Shown: piece after piece, positions 12,533 to 22,051 of the stretch | How positions within the stretch are numbered: position 1 is the stretch's first letter | Layout: each line of letters begins with the position of its first letter | Assembly (NCBI GenBank): GCA_032622095.1 | Contig: CP136069.1 | Coordinates: forward strand, 121,078,126-121,142,125 | Source: Siphonodentalium dalli | Taxonomy: Eukaryota; Mollusca; Scaphopoda; Gadilida; Siphonodentaliidae | Direction of reading: 5' to 3' | DNA: 64,000 nucleotides | The notes under the pieces: generated by a model | The model's database searches: none | Told to the model about the DNA's origin: nothing | Seen by the model: only the letters and a program-made list of their open reading frames with translations | Made by a program: the position numbers and the translations under genes

Positions 12533-13619
12533 TGTCTCCTCTGTACTTGTTACAAAGACAAACCATGCTCGATCGTGTTTATATCCTTGGTATAAGAGTC
12601 TTAACAACAGAAAAGGTACTATTCAGAGACCCAGACGCTTCTTATGAAATTAATACCGAACTGTCCAAGATAGTACAGTCATACATCAATGCTACCAAGA
12701 GATTCGAAGAATGAACTTTAATTGTACATTAAGACCTCGAATGGAGCTCTTACAATTCAGATGGATAAGTGGTAGAGAGTCCATTCCTGTCTTGAGTGGA
12801 ACACGGATGACGGTTTTCTCCAAATTTATTTGCTTAGATTGTATTTGTATTGCGCTGTCATCCTCTGTATTTCTATCATTTGTAACATTTGTTGGGAGAT
12901 GAGAAACTGTCAGTTTTGTAACTTGTGCTTTAGCTTAATAAATATGTTTAAACTAAATTCAGTTTGAACGAAAATTTCCCGAATTTGACGGATAATATCT
13001 CCAAATTTCCAGAAAATTATACGAATTGTGAGCTTTCAAAACATTTGGGAGCCCCCCCCCCCCCGGCCCGTTTGGATATGAAGACGCATGCACCCGCATA
13101 TATCATATTATGTCCGTTCAAGACATGGGACTTTTGAATGTTCTGATCTGTCGACGGGTAGTTCATAATATTGAACAAACAATGCAGGCCATATATTTCT
13201 TTATTAATACCTGTTGCTTAATGATCTATTTCGCAGTAGAGGGTGGTCCCAGCTCAAGAAATTTTTTGTGACTTGTGAGTCGATATCGCAATACACATTG
13301 AATTATTTCTCGAGATAAATTCTACGATTGTAAAATAATCGATGAAAATCACATTCGGCTCAACAATGTCACCTAAATCATGCAATCTCGAATAGGACCT
13401 GAGAAATACATTATTAAGGAGCAGGTGTGAACTAAGAAATATATTCCTTTGTATAAACTTTCCTGTCAAAATATCAAACTTTGCTAAGATAATCTATCAT
13501 ATAAAATCCCATCACAAGGAAGCACATGTCCCCTGAAGTATTGCAGATTATCAAGTATGCATGCATGTACACATGTAGTATACTCGAAATGAAATGTTAC
13601 CATCATCTAAATAACATGC
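12533..13619. other. No gene recognised
   Basis: A 60-codon open frame with a true ATG (12,532-12,714, plus) directly follows the LINE tail but matches no family. A C-run lies near 13,053-13,066. Confidence 0.4.
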
Positions 13620-13657
<38 letters not shown>

Positions 13658-13661
13658 TATA
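13620..13661. repeat. (TA)n microsatellite
   Basis: Nearly pure TA dinucleotide tract of about 40 bp, with one phase break. Confidence 0.95.
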
Positions 13662-13681
13662 AGTCTTAGTATTGGATTGTT

Positions 13682-13807
13682 TTCATAATTAGGAAAGGTG
13701 GCGATAGTCTTGATTGGAAGTTATGAACTCTATTCACGGTGCGAAGCACGAGTGAGTAGAGTTAATAACTCCCAATCAATACTAAAGCGGCCCTTCTTAA
13801 TTGTGAA
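13682..13807. repeat. 126-bp hairpin centred on GTGCGAAGCAC
   Basis: An imperfect palindrome runs from TTCATAATTAGGAAAGGTGG (13,682) to its complement ending TTAATTGTGAA (13,807). Inner arms TTGATTGG-AGTTAT-AACTC and GAGTTAATAACTCCCAATCAA meet around GTGCGAAGCAC. This is a MITE-like foldback with arms of about 55 bp. Confidence 0.8.
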
Positions 13808-14549
13808 GGCACGAGCCTCGAGTGACATGATCTGCCCATTCGAATGAAATGCCCATTCAAAATTGGTCATTTGACCTCCTCATTAAAGGAACATTGTTGA
13901 AATACCGAATTACTCTTTTGAACAGTTTTTTCGAATGTTTCATTAGAACTGATTTAGACCCACCCCTCATTTCCCCAGAAGAATGTCAATTGCAACATTT
14001 TCATAAGGTTCCGCTTGCGATGCATTATTAAGCAATAATCCGTCAATAATTCGAGCGTCTGTACAACTCGCACCTAATTGTCTGTTGTTGAATGCTAGAA
14101 TGTTGGTTCGTTGACTTCTTGGTAAGACACCACAAGCGTAGTGTCTTAGCCATTAATAGCCACATATAGAACAAAACAAAACATATGGTCTGCATCGTAT
14201 AATGGTATACATGCATGTATTCATAACATATTAGGACATGTTTCATAAGAGACATTCCCCATATAGTTTGTTATATATATACAGTATATAAATAAAAAAA
14301 AAAAAAAAAAAAATTAGTGGCGCTTTTCTTATTCAGATGACTATGCCAAACGGCCAAAATGGCGTGGTCTTCAATCAGTCATATGTAACCTCAATACATT
14401 CATTTCTTAAGTAGCTGTGTGCAGCTGGAAAGCTTTTTACGATGCGGAAGAATTGAATGGCTATTTATTTATTTAAAAATTCTACCTCATTCATATAATA
14501 TCTTAGGCACCAGAGTAATGGGTTTTTGTCGACTTTAAAAAAATCAGGT
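13808..14549. other. No gene; poly-A tract
   Basis: No coding family recognised. An A-run of about 19 bases lies near 14,294-14,312 without an identifiable retrotransposed body upstream. Confidence 0.45.
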
Positions 14550-14879
14550 TGTCTTTGTTTGATGTCGATGTCTGGTTGGTTGATCACCACCAAACGTTGA
14601 CATGTGGCTGAGTTGGCTCAAAACACAACCTTTGCTTGAATCGGGGAAACGTACAACGAATCTTACCAGACTGATGGGCCCTTTCCACTTAGATTGTTTT
14701 GTTTTAGTTAATAAAGACTGAATCCTTGGTATAGTTTTAATTACTTTAATAGACAATGGTTAAAACACATTAAGTGCCTGAACACATAAATGAACATCAT
14801 ATGATGAAAACATCTGAAATAACAGGATTAACACTCTAGTCCTTCCTTTTTGAATAGAATATATATAACATGCATACAT

Positions 14880-15620
14880 GTTATTGAATGTGAACAAGAC
14901 CCTTCTGCATTGAGTCAAGTAACTCAGTCCCTGAAGCTCCACATTTTTTCAATAAATTAGCAAGTTGGTCCTTACCAGACACCTATTTCACACAATCAAT
15001 CTATTTCTGCTTCATCATTTCTTTCAAAGAACTGATTTCTAACCTGAGTCGTTTTCAACCACATGCTTAGAAGAATATACAGCCTCACATAAATCCTTGT
15101 TGTGTACGATACACTAAATTGAAAAAGGACACTTAGGGTCTCCATTAAGTAGTTCCCCACACAAGGTCCCCAGAAAGACACAGCTACCAATGCAATCAGC
15201 GAGTGCAATAGTCGGCTGCAAGTATACTCCTGACGGCACGACGCAACTTTATTGATTTCCAGGTTAGTATGTTGAACTTTCCATCTCTTCCAACCGACAA
15301 CACAATATGACCACCCTGGCTACGCCCGTCGGGTACATTTCGGAAGCTTGCATCACTGAAGATAAGTATATGTGGATTGTCAGAAATGTCGTGAAATTTC
15401 AGTAACATTTTCGTTATTCACCTTCCTTACCAGTTTGTTCATTTCTTTAAAATCTTCTATTGTACAACCTTTCAAGTGAGTAACGAGATTGCAGATATCA
15501 AAGCTCAAATCAGGTCTTGTCTGATGTGACAACCGTAGTAGATGACTAATTTTGGATCTGAATTTGGTCTTCCCTTCCTTGGCAAGTGGTGACGATCGAG
15601 TTACTACGACTTCTGTCAAT
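14880..15620 (-). pseudogene. Copia RT connection and RNase H relic
   Basis: LLRLSHQTRPDLSFDICNLV matches the conserved connection after copia reverse transcriptase. RNase H follows with FSDASFRNVPDGRSQGGHIV, LTWKSIKLRRAVRSILAA, CIVHNKDLCEAVYSSKHV and, near the end, a QLANLLTKCGASGTELLDSM segment before the stop at 14,880. The second acidic site (normally DNKSL) reads HNKDL. At least three frame changes are needed to read it through. Confidence 0.8.
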
Positions 15621-15639
15621 TTTAACTTTCTGAAGATTT

Positions 15640-16600
15640 GATGCGTAGTCTGACTGACTCAGTACAATACCATCTTCATCTTGGTCAAGATTCAGTCCTA
15701 GATATTTAAATGTGGTTTATGCTTCTTTCCCAACTGAAAACTGCTTTCTGTTTTTCTCCACAACATCCGTCTGAAACTACAACGATCCAGCCCACAGAAA
15801 ATCATCAACATGTACCGCAAAGATGCCAGAAAGTCCTTGAGAATGCAGATATATTGGCACCTTCATTGAATAGCGTCTACCTTACCATTTCGTACCATTT
15901 AAGCGAGGCGTCCGCAAGACACACTTATTTAGCAAGCACACATTTCCACTGGTCTGGCATTCTTTATGTGGTCGTAGGTATACATTCCTCTCTATTGACG
16001 CTCCCTGTTAAATGCAGTTTTACATCTATCATATTTATCTTCCATTTCTTCGACATATAACAGATAATATCACTCTCAATGAATGTTTGTCACATGTTGG
16101 CGAGTCCTTCTTGATATCAACACAATAATCCTCGAACCCTCTTGCTACCAGCCTAGCCTTCTTCTTAATCCATTTTAATTCTTTTACTGTATACACCCAT
16201 CTTGTACTTATACACTTCTGTCCAGTGTCACATACTTCTCTATAAACATTATGTGCTATCCCGTTCTGTAACTCATCTGTTTTTGGTTGATAAAAATCTA
16301 AAATGTTGATTAAAATACCTTCGTCGTTAGCCGATGTGAGTGGTAAAAGCCTCAAATCACGGTGACCCTCATCATATGAATGAAACTAAGTACTTGCCCT
16401 TTCTTCAGTTTTATTTATTGCTCAGGCCCTGTTTCGTGCTGCCATTCTGTCCACACCTGCTTGAGTCTGCTCATTACTAGTTACTGTGTCATCCACACTA
16501 TGATGGATGGCATCATTACTGTCTACATCACACCAATCTTCATGATTACTACTCTCTCCTTGCTGTACTTCTTCCTCATTTTGTTGCTGTATTTCTGATT
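15640..16600 (-). pseudogene. Copia reverse transcriptase relic
   Basis: The minus strand shows GQKCISTRWVYTVKEL and ARLVARGFED (fingers, 16,213-16,120), KDSPTCDKHSLRVIL, then in shifted frames a KTAF segment and CVYGLAD-like and LKWYE-like pieces. The catalytic box VHVDDFLWAG (15,825-15,786) follows, then FKYLGLNLDQDEDGIVLSQS. The two adjacent aspartates of the active site are intact, although the frame around them is broken. An acidic, Gln/Asn/Glu-rich linker (16,600-16,430) lies upstream, as is usual between copia integrase and reverse transcriptase. Confidence 0.85.
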
Positions 16601-16608
16601 CATCAAGG

Positions 16609-16828
16609 GAATGCTGGACGTTTCGGCACCTGGACGTTTCGGCACCTGTTTCGGCACCTGTTAATTGTCGGACCAACGAAACACTCAGTGATTACAATAA
16701 ATTATTTAGATTTTCGTTCTTTATTTCAATACAATGTGATAAAATAAATACGGTAAATAACAAAAACAAACACAGGATGTAACACATGCTAACGGCGGCG
16801 GTGAACATATCAATATCACCACCAAACA
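16609..16828 (-). mobile_element. LTR-like block with tandem primer-site-like repeats
   Basis: Between copia integrase and its reverse-transcriptase linker, the minus strand reads TGTTTGGTGG (16,828) to CAATTAACA (16,659). It contains an AATAAA-type signal and has TG...CA ends of about 170 bp. Directly downstream, GGTGCCGAAAC occurs three times in tandem (16,658-16,614). GGTGCCGAAAC resembles primer-binding sites placed just after 5' LTRs. No target-site duplication is visible, so this could instead be a rearranged piece of the host copia element. Confidence 0.35.
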
Positions 16829-16880
16829 CACTAATATACCGGTTCGGTCTTCTGCGTTCCGAAGTGCCACAATAAGCGAT

Positions 16881-17812
16881 TTAGAATTGGCTATATGCAG
16901 CTGTTGTTCTGAAAGACATGTTGAGATTCCAAGCCATATCTCTGAAAATGTCATTGTTAAATTCTCCACCGTTATTACTGAAGACACCAACGGATGGAGC
17001 CCCATAAATTGCAACCCAGTGTTGCATGAATTTATCAGCTATTGTCTGTGGTTCATTCCATCTGATTATTGCTGCTGCAATCAGGCGACTGAACAAATGA
17101 ACAAATAAATTATATGTAAGTAATACAAATTGCTGTCAATTTCATGCAGATCAAGTGAACAACCTCATTAAAATCTTAGGCAAGAGAAAAAAACCTACTA
17201 CTGATTTTGCCTTTGGTCGCTTGTGCTGAAAACAAATATAACACTTATAACGAACATCTTGAAGAATATCACTTGTATCATCTACAACGTTCCCATCACT
17301 TTTCAGCAATGGTAACAGTTTGTCAAATGACTCATGTCCAAATTGTTTGTGTAATTTCTCCAGAATGGGTCGCTTTGTCTTATGGGACATATTGTTATCA
17401 ATCATCAGGCTTGTTCTTCAGAACATGGAAGTTTATTTTCACTGGCACACTCAGTAATTTTGTGATAAGTACACAATAAAGACCACTTAAAGTAAGGTTA
17501 ACATCAATTGGCTCAACAAATATTGTCACCTTATCTTGAGCCAGATCAAGTACTCTACTTGCTCGTTTCAACGACTTTTTACTTTGTATAAGAGGTATGT
17601 TACAATGTACAACTTCTGACTCTATGTTACGAACAGTGTTGGTGGTATTTTGACACATTCATGTGCAGTCACTGAAACACCATCTCCGAACTTGAAACCA
17701 GTTTTGCTTGGAAATATCTCTACCCTTTTTGAAGAAGCACAAGTGAGTCTAGAAACGTGTTCAGCCACTGAGTTCCACACACTGTCTCAGTACACAAAGT
17801 ATCTATGACAGC
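16881..17812 (-). pseudogene. Copia protease and integrase relic
   Basis: The protease shows VIDTLCTETVCGTQWLNT with the active-site Asp at about 17,803, then FKFGDGVSVTAHECVKIP after a frame change and SKKSLKRASRVLDLAQDKVT. The pre-integrase zinc-binding module shows LHKQFGHESFDKLL and YKCYICFQHKRPKAK, an HHCC arrangement. The integrase core shows FSRLIAAAIIRWNEPQTIAD and WVAIYGAPSVGVFSNNGGEF. The first and second acidic residues of the DDE triad appear lost (the expected FSDNGGEF reads FSNNGGEF), and the C-terminal third is replaced by an unrelated block at 16,659-16,828. Integrase would normally insert the cDNA copy; this one cannot. Confidence 0.85.
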
Positions 17813-18159
17813 TGACAGCTGCAACAAACATTTCTCGTGTTTCATTGTATAATGTATAATGTAATGTAACAGTTTCGCATGCATCTTCAGTATCCTCTGT
17901 TAATTTAACAGACTAATCCTTGTGAGGACAGTCCCTGCCCCAATTTAGTTTCGAATCACATATCTTACGAGATGCAGTCCCATTGATTGTCGGATTTTGT
18001 TTAGCAGGATTTGTCGGACGACGCGCCCACGGTTACCTCTAGAGTTTGTACGCCCTCTGTTGGGAAGAAACTGTCCAGTCTGTCTCACTGTTTTTTCATG
18101 ACTGAATCACAATGAGCTGCGAACATTCTGTTGAAATACCGCGGAATATTTTTCAATTT

Positions 18160-19340
18160 GAAATGTGATTATATCTCCAACTAGAATCACTGCTACATCG
18201 GCGACGCTTTTGGACACCATCAGTATAAGCCGTGACATCCAAGTGCTGGATGCCGACATCTTTGACATAGAAATTTCGGACCAATTAGGTGTTTATGCGA
18301 CCATCTCATTTGATCAACTGTCATCCATTCTTTCCAAAGGAACATATGTAACGCGGTGACTTCCAAGTGGCGGCAATTTTAATAAATGGTGTAAATTGGG
18401 ACAATGGGACGATCTCCTACATACTGAGAACGACATTGATAAGAGAGTGCAAAATTTCTATGACAAATTCTTTGATATATCAGCATATCATATCATCGCG
18501 CAAATACGCACATAATCGACTTATTATGTGAAATATGTACATAATGTGAATATTTGATTCTGAAATAAGCAGTCAATGGTGGCATATCCGTTATTTCGTT
18601 TTATGGCGCGGGCTACAATGAAACACAAGTTAAAGGCCTACACTTGAACAGTCGTGAGTATGGTTATTTGAGTCATCGTCCGCACATGATCGCCTTATTA
18701 TGTGTCGATACTGTGACTAAACCGCTCTTATTTGCAGCACATTATCGACTCAAAATGAGGCAATTCCAAGCAGATTATCTACCTAAAATAAGTTATATTA
18801 TAAGCAGATAATGTGAAGGTTTTCGGGAGAATAGGCTGTAATGCGAATCACTGTACCACAAACCACAGTTACGATACGATCGAAAGACACAATTTGGTTC
18901 AATAACGATATCCGACGTGAAATTCGATGTCGAGATAGATTGAGATCGGTCGCCGTCAAATCTAGCACTACACAAAGTGGACAAAATACAAACAAATAGA
19001 GGAACAAAATCAACAACGTGAAAAAGTATGCCAAAGTCAAATTTAAAAACAAAGACGATAGATAACAAAAACACGACCCATTTACTGCACGTATATTTTG
19101 TCTCAAATAACGATCTGGGAAAAGCTGAGTGCCTGAGTGGAATTCATTTCAAACTCCACGATTGACCAGAAAGATCATATGTTATCTGATTACAGTTCAC
19201 GATGCAATAAATAATTATCAGAACTTAAATTTTCAGTCGATGATGTCATATCTGCGATCAGATCACTTACAGCCGACAAAGCCTATGGCTATGACGGAGT
19301 TAGTCCTAAAGTGTTTTCTTTGCGATTTGTTGTGATTATA
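18160..19340 (+). pseudogene. LINE endonuclease / RT N-terminal relic, interrupted
   Basis: PTRITATSATLLDTISISRD and DADIFDIEISDQLGVYATIS correspond to the end of an APE-type LINE endonuclease, where the usual SDH box reads SDQ. WDDLLHTENDIDKRVQNFYD follows. About 356 bp of unrelated sequence intervene, after which the linker resumes with VTIRSKDTIWFNNDIRREIR and the RNKINNVKKYAK segment. FSVDDVISAIRSLTADKAYG then continues with YDGVSPKVFSL, the start of the reverse transcriptase domain (normally GPDG). Nothing after about 19,335 is recognisable. Same general family as the copy at 28.4 kb, and on the same strand. Confidence 0.8.
18498..18855. mobile_element. ~356-bp insertion inside LINE relic
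   Basis: The LINE reading stops after an AYHII segment at about 18,497 and resumes at TTVTIR near 18,858, so the stretch between is an insertion. It contains a perfect 8-bp-arm hairpin, CACATAAT-CGACTT-ATTATGTG (18,511-18,532). Related pieces follow at about 18,683 (GCACATGATCGCCTTATTAT) and 18,738 (GCACATTATCGACTCAAAAT). Ends and target duplication could not be fixed. Confidence 0.5.
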
Positions 19341-20503
19341 AAATTTATTCAAATCAGGTTGTCAGTGGTCAATAATGTGATTATCAAGTTAGCGAATAAT
19401 GTCCCAGAAAGTTTTAGGACTGGTGAACCTCATTTAAGAAATTTCTGTTCGAAAATTATGGACGAATCACGCTTTGCTTTTCTTCAATTCAAGTTTATAT
19501 TCCAACCTAATTGACATACATGCTGCTAAATTAGCCGCGATAGGGATAATTTTGCCCCCTGGTTCCGCATTTCTCATGTTTGCTCCAAAGTTTTCATTCA
19601 CGTGTATACCATGGACAAGATTTCCGTTCATTGTCGTACGATTTCTATGCATTCTTATAAATGGGATGGGTTAATGGTAATGTTTATTACAATGCATTAT
19701 TTTTTTTTTGAACTAATGCAGAGTAATGTGCGATGCGATAATTTAGCATTACATGTAATTTCTTCATAAAAAAGCCATGTAATTCAATTACATTCGCATT
19801 ACATTTGAATTACATTAACTTATCTGGCTGCATTTGTTGTCGTTTGGAATATATTGATTTCTCAAAGCATAGTGAAAACATTTTTACAGTAATATCTTCA
19901 AGACTGACTTCCGATCCCATAACACAATCTCAAGGTGGATTTTGTTGCATTAATTGACTACTTGCTCCTTTAGTGTGATTGCTGCAACATAATATTTATA
20001 TTGGTCTAATATTGTCTCAAAAATAAATAATAACATAACGATATACACAAGACCAAAGTAATCATTGCAAGCCTCTCCCTTATATTTAGCTTATATACTG
20101 AATAATCATTATACGTTAATGCATATGGTAAAATTGTATGTGATTGGTAAATATATTTCTATGTCTTGATTCTTCCACACAATGACATTGGCTGTTAAAT
20201 AGCCTGTTGATTACATTCAGTTGTATATTATACACACATGTGGTAATAAAGCCATACTCCCTAATCCATTGATGGCCTTGACATATTTTAGGATATATAA
20301 CAATAGAAAGAGGTGCAGTTTATCAACTAGCTAATTCTTTTGTTGTATACTAACTTCAATATTATATTGAATTGACCGGGTTTGGTTTTTAGTCCTAATG
20401 TTTATTAAATACACGTTTCCACTAAAGAGATATGGCCTTAGTTCGACCTTTCACCAGATTACACATTCTTTGACGTCATCATCAATAATAGATGCAACAT
20501 TTG
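19341..20503. other. No gene; TGTAATTCAATTACATT-type repeats
   Basis: Near 19,700-19,815 short alternating TGTAAT/ATTACA words recur, including ATTCAATTACATT; a similar cluster lies near 24,165-24,235. They look like scraps of a DNA transposon with ATTACA-rich ends. Nothing else recognised. Confidence 0.4.
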
Positions 20504-21800
20504 CTAAACTTTCATTACTGCAATGATCCAACTTCCCGAATGTTTCTTCATTTTGGGTGACAAGATATGAAACCCGTCTATTGCCAGTATGTCAGTGCTG
20601 TCAGTTGTTGCTTCCTGAAATACAATGATATCAACAGCATAAATATATTCAAAAAATACGTTTCGACCGAAGTTCACATACATTTAGTGAAATAATTATC
20701 ACATCTTCCCAGCGGCGTCTGGTTACCCAGTTATGGGTTGTCGTTTTCAGCTTCCATATCTCCACTGTCTCGTTGGGGTCAATCGTCAAAATTCCTTTCG
20801 TTCTTGATGGGTTACATGCTTGATCACGTGACTCTATCAGCATATTCAGCATGTGAATTAGCTGAAACGTCTTACTTTATGGCGCATCAGTATTATGCAT
20901 TATTACGTTCATATTTGATCTATTTCCAGAAACACTAAGCTCTCTATGATTATGTTGGCTTTTTTTCTTGCACAGTATTATCAGTTTGTCCTGTAAATGC
21001 GTGTCCGTTATTCCTGTTTTCTCTAATTCAAACTGAGTCCTAATTTGTTTGGTTTCTTTGGAGCTTTGATTTGTGTGCAGATCAGGTTACTGACTCTCCG
21101 GCTAATTTGTACGCGAAAATTGTAGAATTACCGTCATTAGAAATCTTTGGATTGATAGTGGGCTGTAATATGGGGTTGAAGCCGTGTATTATTCACATGC
21201 ATGATATCTGCTACAACACGCGCCATATTTCCCATTATCTTTGCGCCCTCCATGATTGTCAGTAATACCTCTTTTCTGTAAACAGTTACTTGCTGTGTTC
21301 ATTTAAAATGTATTAATTTGAGCCCGCCAACATGGAAATTTTCTCTTTCCTTCTTATAGTGGCATTTTGCCACAATATGTCTGCATTCATGTTGATCTTG
21401 TTGCCCCATGCTATGTGCTCTATCCAGAATGATTTTATCCTTAATATTTAATTTTTCACTTATAATTCTCCATACTTTTTTCTGTTTTATAATTCTCTGC
21501 TAGGTTTTCACATTCCCTCTATCCCACTAAATACACAATTTTATCTGATGGACCTCATTAATTTTCGATATATAACTATTATCTGATTGGAGTTTGTTCA
21601 CAATTACCTCTAGTTTTGGTAAATGTTATATAACACAATTTCCTTTATACAGTGCCTCATAAGCCATTTCCTTAGCGGAAAGTACTGCTCTTCCCCAATA
21701 CGATGTAGTTTCCAGTCTTCCCATCCACTTTTAGCAGATTCCAATTCCAAGTTATCAAGTCGCTGACTCACCTCCTGGATATGGTACCGATATAAGATAG
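20504..21800 (-). pseudogene. L1/Tx1-like LINE relic: ORF1 and endonuclease start
   Basis: On the minus strand a coiled-coil-like stretch (EVSQRLDNLELESAKSGWED, about 21,780) precedes KKVWRIISEKLNIKDKIILD, RAHSMGQQDQHECRHIVAK, then RKEVLLTIMEGAKIMGNMAR with VVADIMHVNN. This order fits the RNA-binding and C-terminal domains of L1-type ORF1 proteins (RAHR-G, RPIIAKF, R-L-P-MKEA-KGK-A-LV-DKL-VN). About 400 bp further, IIISLNVCELRSKRIF and, in another frame, FQEATTDSTDILAIDGFHIL with SPKMKKHSG match the beginning of an APE endonuclease, including the metal-binding Glu of the QE box. The copy ends near 20,504. Frame changes and stops are numerous. Confidence 0.6.
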
Positions 21801-21808
21801 TTTACAAT

Positions 21809-22051
21809 TTATTTTGTTAATAGTTGTACACCCCGACTCATGTTTTCATTCACAGCTGAGAGAACAGTGTCATTTGAATTTAACTTGATAATTGGTTGTC
21901 CTTCAGGAATCAGGGAGCGAAATGTGTTCCAGAGTCGGGGAGCGAGTACACGTGCAATGCTACAGGTGAATGTAACTGAAGAATGGCCTTCACCTGATAC
22001 ATATGACACGTTATTATAGGATGCAGTCTTGTTATTTGATTTGTACATCAT
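21809..22051 (-). pseudogene. Possible LINE C-terminal scrap
   Basis: An 80-codon minus-strand frame contains SIARVLAPRLWNTFRSLIPE, similar to the APRLWN-LP box near the end of many LINE reverse-transcriptase proteins. No zinc motif or further similarity was seen. It lies just upstream of the L1-like relic but belongs to a different part of a LINE, so it would be a separate insertion. A chance match is possible. Confidence 0.3.

Larger units (their letters stand above)
14550..18112 (-). mobile_element. Decayed Ty1/copia-type LTR retrotransposon
   Basis: Read on the minus strand, the order is gag zinc knuckle (17,972-17,919), aspartic protease (17,812-17,480), integrase (17,405-16,880), an interrupting 170-bp block, a linker, reverse transcriptase (16,355-15,640) and RNase H (15,620-14,880). 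Integrase before reverse transcriptase is the copia order. The final codon block ends in a stop at 14,880, followed by a purine-rich tract (AAAAAGGAAGGACTAGAG, 14,853-14,836) and then TGTTAATCC. This fits a polypurine tract and the start of a 3' LTR. The LTR's far end is uncertain (14,550 is a guess). The 5' LTR and most of gag are missing; the element stops about 50 bp from a LINE fragment on the other strand. Numerous stops and frameshifts make it inactive. Confidence 0.85.

Noticed and set aside
12532-12714. 60-codon ATG frame after the LINE tail
   Set aside because: No family recognised, and a frame of this size is expected by chance.
14294-14312. A-tail of a processed pseudogene
   Set aside because: No recognisable body upstream and no flanking duplication.
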